Shown piece by piece: positions 28,781 to 41,700 of a stretch of DNA of 64,000 nt (position 1 is the first letter of the stretch; each line of letters opens with the position of its first letter). This DNA is from Epiperipatus broadwayi. Taxonomy: Eukaryota; Onychophora; Udeonychophora; Euonychophora; Peripatidae. The stretch covers positions 325,001-389,000 of the forward strand of contig JAQFVV010000516.1 of assembly GCA_028023455.1 (NCBI GenBank). Direction: 5' to 3'. A model generated the notes under the pieces. That model was not told the origin of the DNA, ran no database searches, and saw only the letters and a list, made by a program, of their open reading frames with translations. A program made the translations under genes and the position numbers.

Positions 28781-30780
28781 TGACTCATCACTAATAATTC
28801 TAACTTTCTAAACAAAAAGGAATCCTGCTTCCATCTCTTAAAAAGTGGGTGATTTGACTCACTTGTGTAAATTTACATCATATTTATATTTCTCATTCTC
28901 CTGTCCACCAGCCATTGTTATGAATATGATATCAGTCCCAGATATTGAAATTGCCTTAACATAATGTTATTACATTGAAACTTAAGCTTTTCTTATCAAA
29001 GAATTCTTAGCACTTATAATTTAATAGAATTACAAGTCTAAGAAAAGTTAACCATATATATATATTTGTAATTATCAATTGTCAGAATCTCAATTTTACA
29101 TTACTGCAATTACTTGCCAATGCAAAAAAGTCAGGCTACTGTTTCTCGCCTCTTTCATATTCAGGCACACGCCTATGCATACTCAAACACATATATAAGT
29201 GTCTGCAATAATCTTTAAAACATTACAACTTTTTTAAATAATAAGATTTCCTTTATATTAAATAACTTGTTTATGCAATGAAGAAACTAAAGACTATCAA
29301 TAAGTACTTCTTCACATTCAAAATTACCTATTATTTGTGAATTAACATATGGAATAAATGTTTTCAATTTTAATATTAAATTTAACAGAATAATATTTGT
29401 AATACAATTGTAATAAAATTTTAAATGGTATAACTATTTTTATTGCAAGTAACCCACTATAGTTTGAAACAAAATTTGAAAGATAAAAATGTAAATTTTA
29501 GTTAATAGGTTAACTGTTAAAAGAGATTTAATTGTTAGTAATAATACAAATTCGTGTACAACACAATATTTTAGTGATATTATCTTTTTGCAGACAATTG
29601 GTGTTCTTTAAACTGATCCTAACTAGCATTTTGATTATAAGTATATTATAAAGACTGGAAATTAGACCACAACAAAGAAATTTGTTTACTCACTCCATAG
29701 TATTAAGAATTTTTTTTAAAAAAATATTTTATATCTTTAAATAGCTTTGTAGATACAATTTTTTTAGTTAAGACTTCAATATTTTAACTTTTTATAACAC
29801 GAAAAAAAAAATAATAACACCACTATCTGACTTTTATATTTCTCTTTTTTTAAAAAAAAAATCTTCTGGTAGTTTTCTCTTTGAAAAGAAAACCAGGAAA
29901 TGTAACATTAGAAAATCATTTACTGAAATCTGATTGGTTGACTCTCCCATCATTTTGTCCAAGTTTTTTAAACAAATGTTTCTGGTATTTCTGTTTAAAA
30001 TAATATCAGAAATATAAAAATATTTAATAAATGAAATTGATTTTTAAATCAAAACTTGCAAATCAAGATATATTTCAGATTGTATTTTGAATATGTGATA
30101 TGATGAACTAATTTAAGCTATAAACTTTATAATAAATATATCTATTTTGTTATTAAAATATTTTTTTTGAAATTAATTATCATCTTTAAACATCACATGA
30201 TCACTATTTTCCATGCTTGCTCATAACTGTTGCTAAAATATAAGCTATTCAGCTTAGATTGAAAATATTTGTGTGTTTTCAATTTTATTCTCATAGTTTT
30301 TGTAGTTATGTAGAGATAAAAAGTGGCTGCTGTGGGGTTGCATTAGATACTAAGATCTAGGTGCAGTGCTCTCAGATGCAAGGCTCCTCATTGACGAAGG
30401 TCACAAGCCAGAAACTAATTTGGGGATATTGGATGAGCAGGCACCAGATAGAGATTTTATGCACAAGCCTTATGGCATCCATTGATTACTCTATCTTGCT
30501 TTGAGTGGCACTACTGTATGGAGAGAGTTTTGCCTATTTTAATTATCATCTTGTGGTAAATAATTGTTCTTTCTTTCATTAAAATTTATATTAATATAAC
30601 TGATTATAAATAATAACAATTATTAATCTCTATAAAATTATCTTTTTAAAATTATACTTATTAAATCACTTATTGCTATAATATCCAAGTTTATAGAATT
30701 AATATTATCTTGATTATAAATTTAAAATTTTGGAATTATAATTTACATTTTATATGCCATTATGACCATAGATAACCAAT
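28781..30780. other. AT-rich DNA, no gene recognised
   Basis: Nothing coding stands out. Positions about 30320-30530 are distinctly richer in G+C than their surroundings and may be an old repeat or exon fragment, but no clear splice sites frame them. Confidence 0.4.
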
Positions 30781-30785
30781 CAAAA

Positions 30786-30792
30786 GGTTACA
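30786..30792 (-). mobile_element. LTR-like terminus beside (AT)n, minus strand
   Basis: Read on the minus strand from 30792 the sequence starts TGTAACC directly beside an (AT)n tract, and pairs TAACC with GGTTA a few bases on. This is the same terminal architecture as the other TA-inserted elements. The other end was not found. Confidence 0.35.
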
Positions 30793-31539
30793 ATATATAT
30801 ATATATATGCATCCACCCATATAAATTCCAATGCTATGAATATGAGGTCATACATAACCTTTGAAAGTGCTAAGCTTTAGTAAACATGCAGCTATTATTA
30901 GCTTTGCTTACAATATAGTACCTAAGCACATTCATTTTGAAATTAATTTATTTCATACAGACATTATATACAGCATTATTTCTTATATTATAGTTATTCC
31001 TATTTAAAAACTACTAGTACAGTTTTAAAAAAAATAGTGATCTACTTAAATAAAATTTTATAGTAATCATCACATGTAAAATATTATATTATTTAATGTT
31101 GCATCTAAAACTAGATTTCAGAAAATAGTTATTGGGTCTCTAGTACAAATAATGAGATTTTTTTCAAAATCTAGATATTGCTGACTTTTATTATGGCTAT
31201 GTAATTCATTAGCTAACTTGTATTGCCAAAATATAACATTTCCATTGTGTGTGTGATAGTGTTTTTATTCCAAATTTATATATATATATGTGTGTGTGTG
31301 TACATGTGAATATTGAATTAAATATTTTTATGGATTATTATTATTATAAATAATAAAAATGAAATTATATCCATGTAAAGAGAGATAGCTTTTATCTTTT
31401 GATGTTGCCAGGAAACTATCAATTACTAATAATTGGCAATCTCATGAGGCTAAACATGTTTCTCCATTATTATAGGGTAGATCTTTTGTTGGACTTTTAT
31501 TAAAGTAAATGTAATGTTTCCTTTATATATACATTATAA

Positions 31540-33310
31540 TGGTTGGGGTGTATTGAATCTTACCATAAAGGGTGCCACCAGGCCATTTGAACCTGGAATA
31601 TTCATAAAGTAGACAGATACTTACTGTTAAGATCCAATTTTATTTTATTATTGATTATTAGCTCATGCCACTAGCTCAAGGAGATGCAGACATTTAAAAT
31701 CTACTTATTGAATATTTTAATAAAAAAAAATATTTACATTTTTAAATATAATTTTTATATTAAAAAGAAATAAAATAAGCCACTACCAGTAATAACACAC
31801 AAAATAAGACATTTATTGATGCATATGTAACATTTAAAATTGAGGAATAAATTAATCTTAAATTTGTTATTATTTTTAAATTTTAAATTATTATTTTAGA
31901 AAATCCACACAAATGGACAGTTTATAAGTTTATAGGCTACATAGATTACTCAATTAAAAAACTTTTCAAAAACAATCATCCAACCTCAGACTAAAAGTTT
32001 GTAGCCAACACAATGCCTGCTTCCAGATATACAGACACAACCAATGCACTATGAAGATGCTAACATAAAGCCATGCTGTCAGAAATGTGCATATGTCTGG
32101 TGAAGGAATCATGTATATATTTATGAGAAATGCTACATATGGGATAGAGTGGTCTATTTACTGACTTATAGTCCCTATCCATAAAGCTAAAATGGTCAAT
32201 GTTGCAGGAAAAACATCTGCATCCATTGCAATGCAATGACTACATCTTTGGGGTTATGCATTCAGTTTGGGCATGTTGCACTGCATGCTAACATACTACA
32301 CATTACATTGATATAAATACCCATATATATCTTTACTAGCATTGACTCAACTATGAGACAAATAGTATGAAATTAAACCCCCTTAAAACTAACAAACTTA
32401 AACAAATATATGCAGCAAACTAGACTCAACTATAAATTTAATACATTTTAATTAAGACATAACAAAAAAAGGAAATGAAAATGATTAATTAAACATGTGC
32501 ATAAAAAATTAATAATTGCTTTAGAATTTTCCTTTTTAGGTCAGATAAGATTTCATTCTTTATATAACTAATTAAAAGTTTGAAAAAGTTCATATTAGAT
32601 AAACACAAGAGTTCATACTTTACAGATTCTGCCAGATTTAGAGGTCCATCATCGTGATCACTTTCATAGATTGTTTGTCCTCTTTAAAATGAAGCTGCTA
32701 CTTGCCATTCATTTGGTAAAGAACTGTCATCTGGAGGCCTCATCTTGTTGTCAAGAAATTAAATCTATTGCAGACTCCTACATTGCTACAGTTCATATGT
32801 GGATTAATAGTAAGCTCTAGACAACAACTTATTTTTCTTTTTATAGTGTTAGACCTCCCTTATCAGTAAATTTTCAGATCCATCAAACAAGATGGATCTG
32901 GTCTGTGGCTTGATGATTCCATTGGTTAATCTTTAATTTCATTTTTTTATCTGACCTTTATTATTTGAGTGCCCCAAGGACTAGTTTGCTTTACATTTAA
33001 TTAACAAAAATCATTTCTATTTTCTAAGATTAAAATACGATTCTTAAAATAGAAATTCATTAACATTTATTTCTATTTTCCTTTATACAACTTTTTAACA
33101 AAAATATTTATCTATCTTTACATCTTTATTTTTTTTTACAAAAAAGTTCTTTCAAATACTTTTTTAAAAAAATAACTTTTCTGTGCGATATATATATATT
33201 AACATAACTCTTTTAATTTTTGGCTTTTAGTTTTTAATAAAATCATTTTTGCTTAAGATTTATTTTCCCCTTTATTATACTTTAAAATAATGTAACGGCA
33301 TATATTATAT
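31540..33310 (-). mobile_element. R1', inverted uninterrupted copy of R1
   Basis: In reverse complement this 1.77 kb stretch matches the three R1 blocks (17098-18057, about 19960-20632, 24973-25250) in order and without the large insertions X and Y. It therefore serves as the empty-site reference for both. Its 5' end (near 33300, gccgttacattat in reverse) has lost the first half of the terminal palindrome. No ORF of note. Confidence 0.75.
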
Positions 33311-33754
33311 ATGAAAAGTCACACAGTGCAGTTATATACATGCTTTTACTATATCTATAAACTAGGTTTGAATCTGCATTGACTAAACTTGCAAAAAAAA
33401 AAACAAACATATATAGAATTTTTCTTTTCTGTTTTATTCCATAGCTAATTTAGTCATTAATCAAATATTTGTAAATGGATTAGATTTTCATGGCCAATGA
33501 ATAAAATGTGATTAGAAAAATACTCTAATCTTTACCATGTGTCAATTTTCAAGCTAACGAATAAGCTAGCTAATTGATATTTTAGTGAATGACTGTTGGA
33601 GAGGCTTTTCATTGTGACTTATTTATAATATAGCTGCATAATCTTTATCGGTTTGTATGTGTGCATCTATTTCAGATGATATTCTGGTGTACTGAAACTT
33701 ATGGTGAAATACTATAAAAAGTTAATATTATTTTTTTTATTTATGTTTATCTAG

Positions 33755-33829
33755 AAAATCTTTCCGATCCTATTGTCAGTAGAGTATGTCCAACACATGA
33801 AATCCCCCTGTGTTTTCGAAAACCTGAAG
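33755..33829 (+). CDS. Candidate internal exon of a host gene (75 bp)
   Basis: A pyrimidine-rich acceptor (ttttttttatttatgtttatctag) is followed by 75 bases with all-sense reading and then gaag|gtaaaa, a usable donor. The exon is about 40% G+C, against about a quarter around it. It is open in more than one frame. The most protein-like reading begins NLSDPIVSRVCPTHEIP and ends PLCFRKPE with split codons at both ends. Length is a multiple of 3, so it could be skipped without a frame change. I do not recognise the protein. Alternatives are a transposon fragment or chance; no adjoining exon was found. Confidence 0.4.
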
Positions 33830-34763
33830 GTAAAATAATTGCATTCATAATTATTTTAAATAATTATTATCATATTTAATATTTGTTTTTCTTTATGATG
33901 ATTTACTGAATAATTATATCTACTTGGTTAAGTATATGCATATGTAAAGAAACCGAGTGTTCATGAATATACAAATAATCATAAATTATTTTTATTAGTT
34001 ACAAAATTTTGTACTTTAATTATCCTCACATATAAACTTTATGTAAAATATAATTTAGCTTGGAATCTTTACAAATTTGTAATATATGAGTAAAAAAAAC
34101 ATTTTATAAGTTCATGTTCTTTTGTCCCCTTACAATAAAAAAACAATGAAAAAAAAATTTGCCCGACTATATAAATGACAATTTATGAAGTATCTTTTTC
34201 CTCATTCTTTTTTATCTAAATATCTACTTATCCAGTAATAACTGTGACTAGATAAGTATCAATGCATAATGTTAAATATTTGGTGCACGTTTTGCTCTTG
34301 GTAGAGCACGTGCAGTAATCTTATGCATACTAAAACTGATTTAACCATCTTATTTTATATATGTTATTTCATTTACAAAAAAATATTTTTGTGAATAAAC
34401 ATGTAATATCTCATGATATTAAAACAGCCTAATAACTACAATGATTTCTTTTTTTTTACTGAAATTGTTCAAAATAATTTCCGATGTAAGTCGATAATAT
34501 AAGGCTTTAATCTATTTTTAAATTATTATAAAGAAAAAAAATCATAGTTTCTAAATATCTGTTTTATCAAAAACTGGATTAGTATCTTTCTCTAAGTGAA
34601 ACAATAGATGGTGAGTTTTGTTTTTAATTATTTTAATAATCTATCTTTACAATCTCTAATAAAAGTGTGTCTTAAAATAAAACACTAAATAGCTAATACT
34701 ATCTTAACAAAAATGGTATTAAATCAGTTTTATAGTTGATAAAATTTATTTTTTCGATTTGTG
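33830..34763. other. AT-rich DNA, probably intronic, no feature seen
   Basis: No exon, repeat family or RNA gene recognised. Confidence 0.4.
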
Positions 34764-34905
34764 TGTGATTAAGTGTGTTCAGCAGGATGAGATTGCGTGG
34801 ATAGTTGAGGGCCATGTGAAAGTCTGAGTTCAAACTCCCTATATATTACATACTGAAGTGCAGGTATGAAAAAGTCTGTATTGTAAAATATATATATATA
34901 TATAT
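34764..34905 (+). mobile_element. tRNA-derived SINE, diverged copy
   Basis: Shares with the 26684 copy the gtgtgtgat head, the cagca-gatgaga A-box region, gtgaaagtctgagttcaaa at the B-box and a tatatatta tail, ending in a short (AT)n. Confidence 0.65.
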
Positions 34906-35552
34906 TTAAGTAATTAAAAAAAAATAGAATTTTATGAAAATTCACATAAATTGTATTTATATATGCACCTATAGGTCTTCACACTTTGGCAATACATAAA
35001 AATTTGTAAATTATACACTATCATATTTATTAATACCTATTTCTAAGGCATGAAAACAGATTGGCAGTTTATCTTTTTAAATCGGAACTATTAAAATATC
35101 TAATATAATGATAAATTTATATTTGTTTTCTGTTTCTATTATATTCAAAATCATCTTGGAGGAAAAAAAAAACAGTTTTTCAGTTATAGGGTCTCATATA
35201 TTATAGAAAAATATTTGATAATATAATAAATTAATTTGCTTTCTATTTTTATATTTTGTTTTTAGCTATCTCATATTCACTGTTAACTAGTCACTTATGC
35301 AAATTCTTGATGTGAAAGGGGAAAAATACATTTATTTATTTAAAATTGAAGCACAAACATTTTCCATTTTTATGATTAACAATATGATCATACATACTAT
35401 TCATAATACACTAAGTTTTGTAAGATTTTGTTTTCATATAATTTAATATAATTGTTAATATGATACATTTTGATGCAATTATTTCAATCCAATTACATTC
35501 TTTTCATCATCACTCCTATTATTTTTATACTGTACTGTAGAGTATTTAAACA
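34906..35552. other. AT-rich DNA, no feature seen
   Basis: Only short homopolymer runs and TA-rich stretches. Confidence 0.4.
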
Positions 35553-35700
35553 TAGAATTTCAAGCTGCTTTCATCCATTCACTCTATCTCATGCAACATA
35601 CACATGTCCACACACATGTGGAAAATATAAATGATCTCCAATATAAGTATTTCATTGCTGAACCAGCACTCATCAGTTAGACCAGATCATCATCTCCCAC
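35553..35700 (-). mobile_element. SINE copy A (minus strand)
   Basis: Shares agct..ttca.ccattcactctat.tcatgcaa, then ccagcactcatc and agaccagatcat, with copy B at 35985-36150 and, in reverse, with copy C at 36480-36665. The three copies define a repeat of about 150-190 bases. Copy C carries a tRNA-like A/B-box pair. Confidence 0.6.
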
Positions 35701-35984
35701 ACACATATATAATTAGTGTTCACTTTATATTAAAAAGCAAATTTTCACACTTTAAATAACAGATTCACTAATCCACCCTCCAATTCCTTAACCATTCATA
35801 TCATTGAAAATCTGATCATGAAATGCCCCAATCCATTGTTAATGCTAATATTATTGTCATGCCCACATGGGTGTTAAGTCACTCTGATTGCTCATGTGTA
35901 AGACTTTGTTCATTTAAATGCACAGAAAGTATATGGGCAGGGTACAGACTAAAATTGTAATAATTTTAATACAACTATATTTTG

Positions 35985-36150
35985 TATGCCTGGAATCTGG
36001 ATGTAATATAGGGAATTTGAACAAACTTTTAAGCTCCCTTCAGCCATTCACTCTATTTCATGCAATTGATACCAATGAATATGATATCCAATATACATAT
36101 TTCATGCTGAACCAGCACTCATCTGTTGGTCCAGATCATTAAATCCCTTC
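35985..36150 (-). mobile_element. SINE copy B (minus strand)
   Basis: Related to copies A and C; includes gtaatatagggaatttgaac, the complement of a degenerate B-box region, and agccattcactctatttcatgc. The 74-codon frame overlapping it is not a gene. Confidence 0.6.
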
Positions 36151-36479
36151 TATTACATCTAGACTCCAGATATAAAACATATACTTGTATTTAAAGTATT
36201 ACAAATTAAGCCTGTATCCTGCCTATCCCTCTTTTGTGTATTTAAATGGATATGGTTCTAAACATGTTGGGTCAGAGGGACATAAGGTTAACATGGTTAT
36301 GACAATTATAATGGCATTAACAAGAAATTTGGACATTCCATCATTAGATTTTCAATGGTATGGATGACTAACGAGTTGTAGGATGGAGTAAACTGAAACC
36401 TACCCATTAGTGTGTGACAATTTTTTAACTTAATATAAACTCAATACTGATTATACATATGTGTGGGAAATGACAATCT

Positions 36480-36665
36480 GGACCAAATGATGATTATTGT
36501 TTCTGTATGGAATATGTATATTGAAGATCATTTATCCTTTTCATATCCATGTGATCATGTGTGGTCATTTGTATTGGTTGTATGAGATAGAGTGAATGAC
36601 TGAAAAGAGCTTTCAAGTCTGTGTTGAAATTCCCTACATTACATCTAGATTCCAGGTATATAAAA
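36480..36665 (+). mobile_element. SINE copy C (plus strand)
   Basis: Reads tgtgatcatgtgtggtcat, gagatagagtgaatgactgaa, then tgtgttgaaattccc (B-box-like) and a tacatctagattccaggtata tail. It is the best-preserved copy of the local SINE group and shares its head with the SINE at 26684. Confidence 0.6.
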
Positions 36666-37142
36666 TATATTTAAAATATTTTCATAAAGAGTAGCTTTAA
36701 ATTTAAATGTATAATATTAAGTTTTGTCAATTTTTAATTAAATTTATTTTCTAATTCTTATTTTTCTGCTTAGATGATGTCTAATGTTGTATTAAAATAA
36801 TTCTAGTAATGTTTTAGATAGAATATTAATAATAAAAAGTCATAACAAATTTTAATTCTTATCATAAATTGAAAGCTTTGGATTTCTGTTAGCATTATAG
36901 AATTGCCAAATGTAAACTTTATATTTTTCTATATGAAACATTTTATTTAAATTTTAAAACCTTTAGATTTATTAGATATCATTATGGCTTTTTACAATTA
37001 AATTTACTGTACGTATATAACCAATCAAATCTTTAAGAATTTAGATATGTTTTCTTTATCTTAAAACAAATGTTGAATTATCTGATCAGTATAAAATTGT
37101 TCAAGGCTAATCCCTGCCACTGTACATTTATTTCAGCAGTAA

Positions 37143-37162
37143 CTTCTATTTTTCAGGTGAGT
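37143..37162 (+). promoter_or_regulatory. Recursive-splice-like AG|GT site
   Basis: The sequence cttctatttttcag|gtgagt joins a good 3' splice site to a near-consensus 5' splice site with no exon between (junction 37156/37157). This is the form of the recursive (ratchet) splice points described in long introns. A second acceptor-like ttatttcag ends 20 bases upstream, so a 20-base microexon is the alternative. Confidence 0.35.
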
Positions 37163-37384
37163 TAGAGATTTTATACAGTGTCTGTCAATCTTTTCTGGTT
37201 ATATCTCTGATTAAAGTAATTTGACTTTTGCAGGTTTAATGTTTTAGCAATATGTTTCATACAAATACAATAATTATTCTATTAATTCTTTAAAATATTT
37301 ATATCTTCTATTAAGTGAAGATAATTAACATCCAATTATTACATCCAATGAGACAAAAGTATGATATTATATATATATATATAT

Positions 37385-38778
37385 CTGAGGGTGGAGCAAA
37401 ATGAAAGAGACAGTGAATATTGACTCTGACATTTATGTAAACAAATACGCGTGTTTGGAGGGCTTGGTAAAGCTCCATCTATTGATCATTAATACAAGTA
37501 ATAGCAGGTTTTCATGTATACAAAACTTGTTTTGTTTTTCATAAATGTACCTTTAAAGTTTTCTTGCAATGATACAGATTGCAGAAGCTTTGATTATGTG
37601 GAGAAACTGAACTGATATCAGACCCACATAGCTATCTAGTTTGATAGGCTGAGTTTGAAGACATTTAGCTGTCTAAAAAATTCATGCTTGCAAACTGATA
37701 GAAACGTTTTGCATAAATGCTTGGAGTTAATATTTAGGTCTAGTTTCTAACTCCTATCCCTTCACTGATGAGAGCAAATTAGCTGATCTGAGGGTGGAGC
37801 AAAATGAAAGAGACAGTGAATATTGACTCTGACGTTTATGTAAACAAATATGCTTGTTTGGAGGTCTTGGTAAAGCTCCATCTATTGATCATTAATACAA
37901 GCGATAGCAGGTTTTTACGTATATAAAACTTGTTTTGTTTTTCATAAATGTACCTTTAAAGTTTTTTTGCAATGATACAGATTGCAGAAGCTTTGATTAT
38001 GTGGAGAAACTGAACTGATATCAGACCCACATAGCTATCTAGTTTGATAGGCTGAGTTTGAAAACATTTAGGTGTCTAAAAAATTCATGCTTGCAAACTG
38101 ATAGAAACGTTTTGCATAAACACTTGGAGTTAATATTTAGGTCTAGTTTCTAACTCCTATCCCTTCACTGATGAGAGCAAATCAGCTTGAAATCAGCTGA
38201 TCTGAGGGTGGAGCAAAATGAAAGAGACAGTGAATATTGACTCTGATGTTTATGTAAACAAATACGCTTGTTTGGAGGTCTTGGTAAAGCTCCATCTATT
38301 GATCATTAATACAAGCGATAGCAGGTTTTTGCATAAATAAAACTTTTGTTTTTCATAAATGTACCTTTAAAGTTTTCTTGCAATGATACAGATTGCAGAA
38401 GCTTTGATTATGTGGAGAAACTGAACTGATATCAGACCCACATAGCTATCTAGTTTGCTAGGCTGAGTTTGAAGACATTTAGGTGTCTAAAAAATTCATG
38501 CTTGCAAACTGATAGAAATGTTTTGCATAAACACTTGGAGTTAATATTTAGGTCTAGTTTCTAACTCCTATCCCTTCACTGATGATAGCAAATCAGCTTG
38601 AAATCAGCTGATCTGAGGGTGGAGCAAAATGAAAGAGACAGTGATTATTGACTCTGACGTTTATGTAAACAAATACGCTTGTTTGGAGGTCTTGGTAAAG
38701 CTACATCTATTGATCATTAATACAAGCGATAGCAGGTTTTTACGTATATAAAACTTGTTTTGTTTTTCATATATATAT
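37385..38778 (+). repeat. Tandem repeat, ~410 bp unit, 3.4 copies
   Basis: Units start ctgagggtggagcaaaatga at 37385, 37788, 38202 and 38613, so the periods are 403, 414 and 411; the fourth unit is cut off after about 165 bases at the edge of Y'. Copies are nearly identical, differing by point changes and a 10-base insert (aaatcagctt) present only at the ends of units 2 and 3. The array begins right after a short (AT)n tract at 37369-37384. No ORF is shared between units. Confidence 0.95.
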
Positions 38779-41700
38779 TCTGCCCTTCTCCTCCGTCCAC
38801 GTCCTCTCCATAAAATTTCATATAGTGTTTAAAATATATTTCGGGTTCTAGCTCAGTTTAACAAATAAATAAATACAATATCCAGCATTAATTAAAATGA
38901 TTATTCACTCTAACTTTTCAAATACAAGTACAGTTATATTTTTAAAAGTAATTAATAAATATTTATTATTTTCATGAGACCTGGAGTGACGACACGGGGA
39001 ACGAGACAGACTACATTGAGATATTATCCACATGATATTATCTCAATGGCATAAGAACACTATTCCCCCTTTTACTATACTAAATAACTAACTTATAGTA
39101 TTCTTACGACTTTCTAAACTCTTTTCACTATGATTAAAATAATAATCATGTCTTAATATTCTTTGTAATAATAATCTAGTTCAATTAAATAAGATTAAGT
39201 AAATAAATAGAATAAATAAAATAAAATAAAATCTCAGGTTCATAAATTGTATTCTAACTGATTTAAAATTACGGTAGTAAACTATGAAAAGGGCATTTTA
39301 TGTCATAAATTCACTACGCAGTAACTAACAGTAATAAATAATAATAATAACAACAATAGTATAATATAATCTTATTGCTCCCTAAATGAAATAAATAATT
39401 ACGTACGTGGCAGTATTTTAATAATCCGACAACAAAATACGAGTGGTAACATTAGCATATAATTTATTTTAATATTGTGGCAACCAACTTAAGACCAATA
39501 AATGATATAATTATGATCTTTTAATTTTATCATACAAATAAATTTTCAAAATTATTATAACACTTTTATGTCTACCTATTTTGTGCAAAACTATATGTCT
39601 GTTTCAATTATAAATGTGTATTGTGATATCATGCATCCATGTGGAGAAATAATAACGAAGACACAAAGCTTTATAATAAATTTACAACAAAGTTTATTAA
39701 TAACATAAACAAATAACACTATTTTACATTATGTACATTGGATATCCTTACTCTCCTATCACAAAATTATTTTACTAGTTTATACAATAAAACCAAACTT
39801 CTACTTATTTTACTAGTTAATTCTTATCGTTTAAATACTTAAGAAAGTACAGTATTATTATTATTGGATTTCTTATTTTAGTTTAACTTGTTACAAAATG
39901 TATTTATTTATAATTATCACTAATACTTTATATCCCTACTATTTTTTTAAAATTATATTTTTATAAAATTACATTCGTAGTAAACATTCTACAAAATCAT
40001 AGAACTCTAATTTTATATTAGTTATATGGAATCCTACCGATTCAAAAACATTCTTCTACATTTGATATTACGTTTTATTGTTCACTATACAATGCTTATT
40101 AATCTAATATACTCATTCAAGCCTTGCTTCAGATGGTAATTACAATTATTAACACACCATGCACAAATATATGTGTCTATTACACATTATTGAATTATTT
40201 TCTTAACAAACATGCAATATTCATTTTCTAAATATTATTATAAAAATATTCAAATTTTATTATCACTTAAAAAAAAAACTTTGTTTTAGATTTCTCTAAA
40301 AAAAATCTTATATTCGTTTCCAAATTGGTTTTAAACTGTATTATATGATTCTTTCTCTCTTTATGATTTTTGTACTTTCACTTTTAAAATTACACAATTC
40401 TAACACATTCCAGTAAATAAACTATTCTTACTTAACGATAACATATCTTCAATTCTATTTTATTCATTATTTCTGTAAAAAAAATATCTTTCTGACGATG
40501 CAGATTCACGAAACAAGGATAGCGAAAATAGATGCACAGGATCAAAATAACTAGAATATTATCCGTCATAAACCTTGATAATAATGGCACAGTGAATTAA
40601 AAAACACTATAGAGGAGTGACCTTTGTTTGTCTACCCACCTCTATTATAGGAATGATGCTAACGCTATTTCTTCAGCTTTATATAACATCAAAGAGTTTA
40701 AAAGATATGTAAAGACACTGTCCAAAATATATGTGTTCAGTGATAGGGCTTAGTTAGCTATACTGAAAGCACACAAACTAACTATGATCCAAATACTTTA
40801 TTTTCTTATTTCTTAGCAAAACATCATCTTGGTTTCCTCTACACTAGTACTACCAAGTCACTATCCGATCTTATTTCTCTAGATTTTTCTATACAGTACA
40901 TCAACAAATTCTTATCTACATTTCTAACAATAATAAAATTCATTTTATTTCAAAACTATACAGCTGTTCTCTAAGAAAATATTTTACTACTTTTCTCGTA
41001 TATTTATCATATACAAACTATTTTAAAATATCTAATACTTTGTTACATGAAAGTTCAAAAGAATCACACAATTGTTTTGACAACTTATACTATTAATTAT
41101 ACTTGAAATAACTTATTGCATGCATATTTAAAATTATTCTTATCTCAGAATATGTTTTAATGTTGTATAAAATGTGTACTTATAATTTTAAAACTTTCAC
41201 ACATCATTCTCAATCAATAGATGATCTAAAAAAAATACATTAGGCATTATGAATAAATACCAAAATTACCAAAACGATCTTGATCTTCTCGATCGTGTTC
41301 TGCAGGCTTCACCATTCCATTAATTCTTGTAGATATTAAAATTCCATACATACTTTTTATTTTTAAAACAATATTTCTATCATTCTATTAAGCTATTATT
41401 TTTAAATCTCATTATTATTAAATTTATGTTTATATGTTTTCCCTAGTCTAATATAGCATTTTATATTTAAAATAAATTAATAAAATATTTAAATTATATT
41501 TACGATACTTCTTCACCAGACTTTCTTGAACTGTTCATATTTAAGCTAAAAAAAAAATATATTTTATTTCTTCTTCAGTCACTTAATGTTCTATTTTAAA
41601 GTAAAACAATAGCTCTGTTTAATAAATCTTCATCGACGACAATCCTAGTTTTCACAATATTGTATACAATTATTAATTCATGGCATTCTCTTTTACTCTT

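Noticed and set aside
37385-38778. CRISPR-like array
   Set aside because: The unit is ~410 bases with no spacers and the genome is eukaryotic; it is an ordinary tandem repeat.
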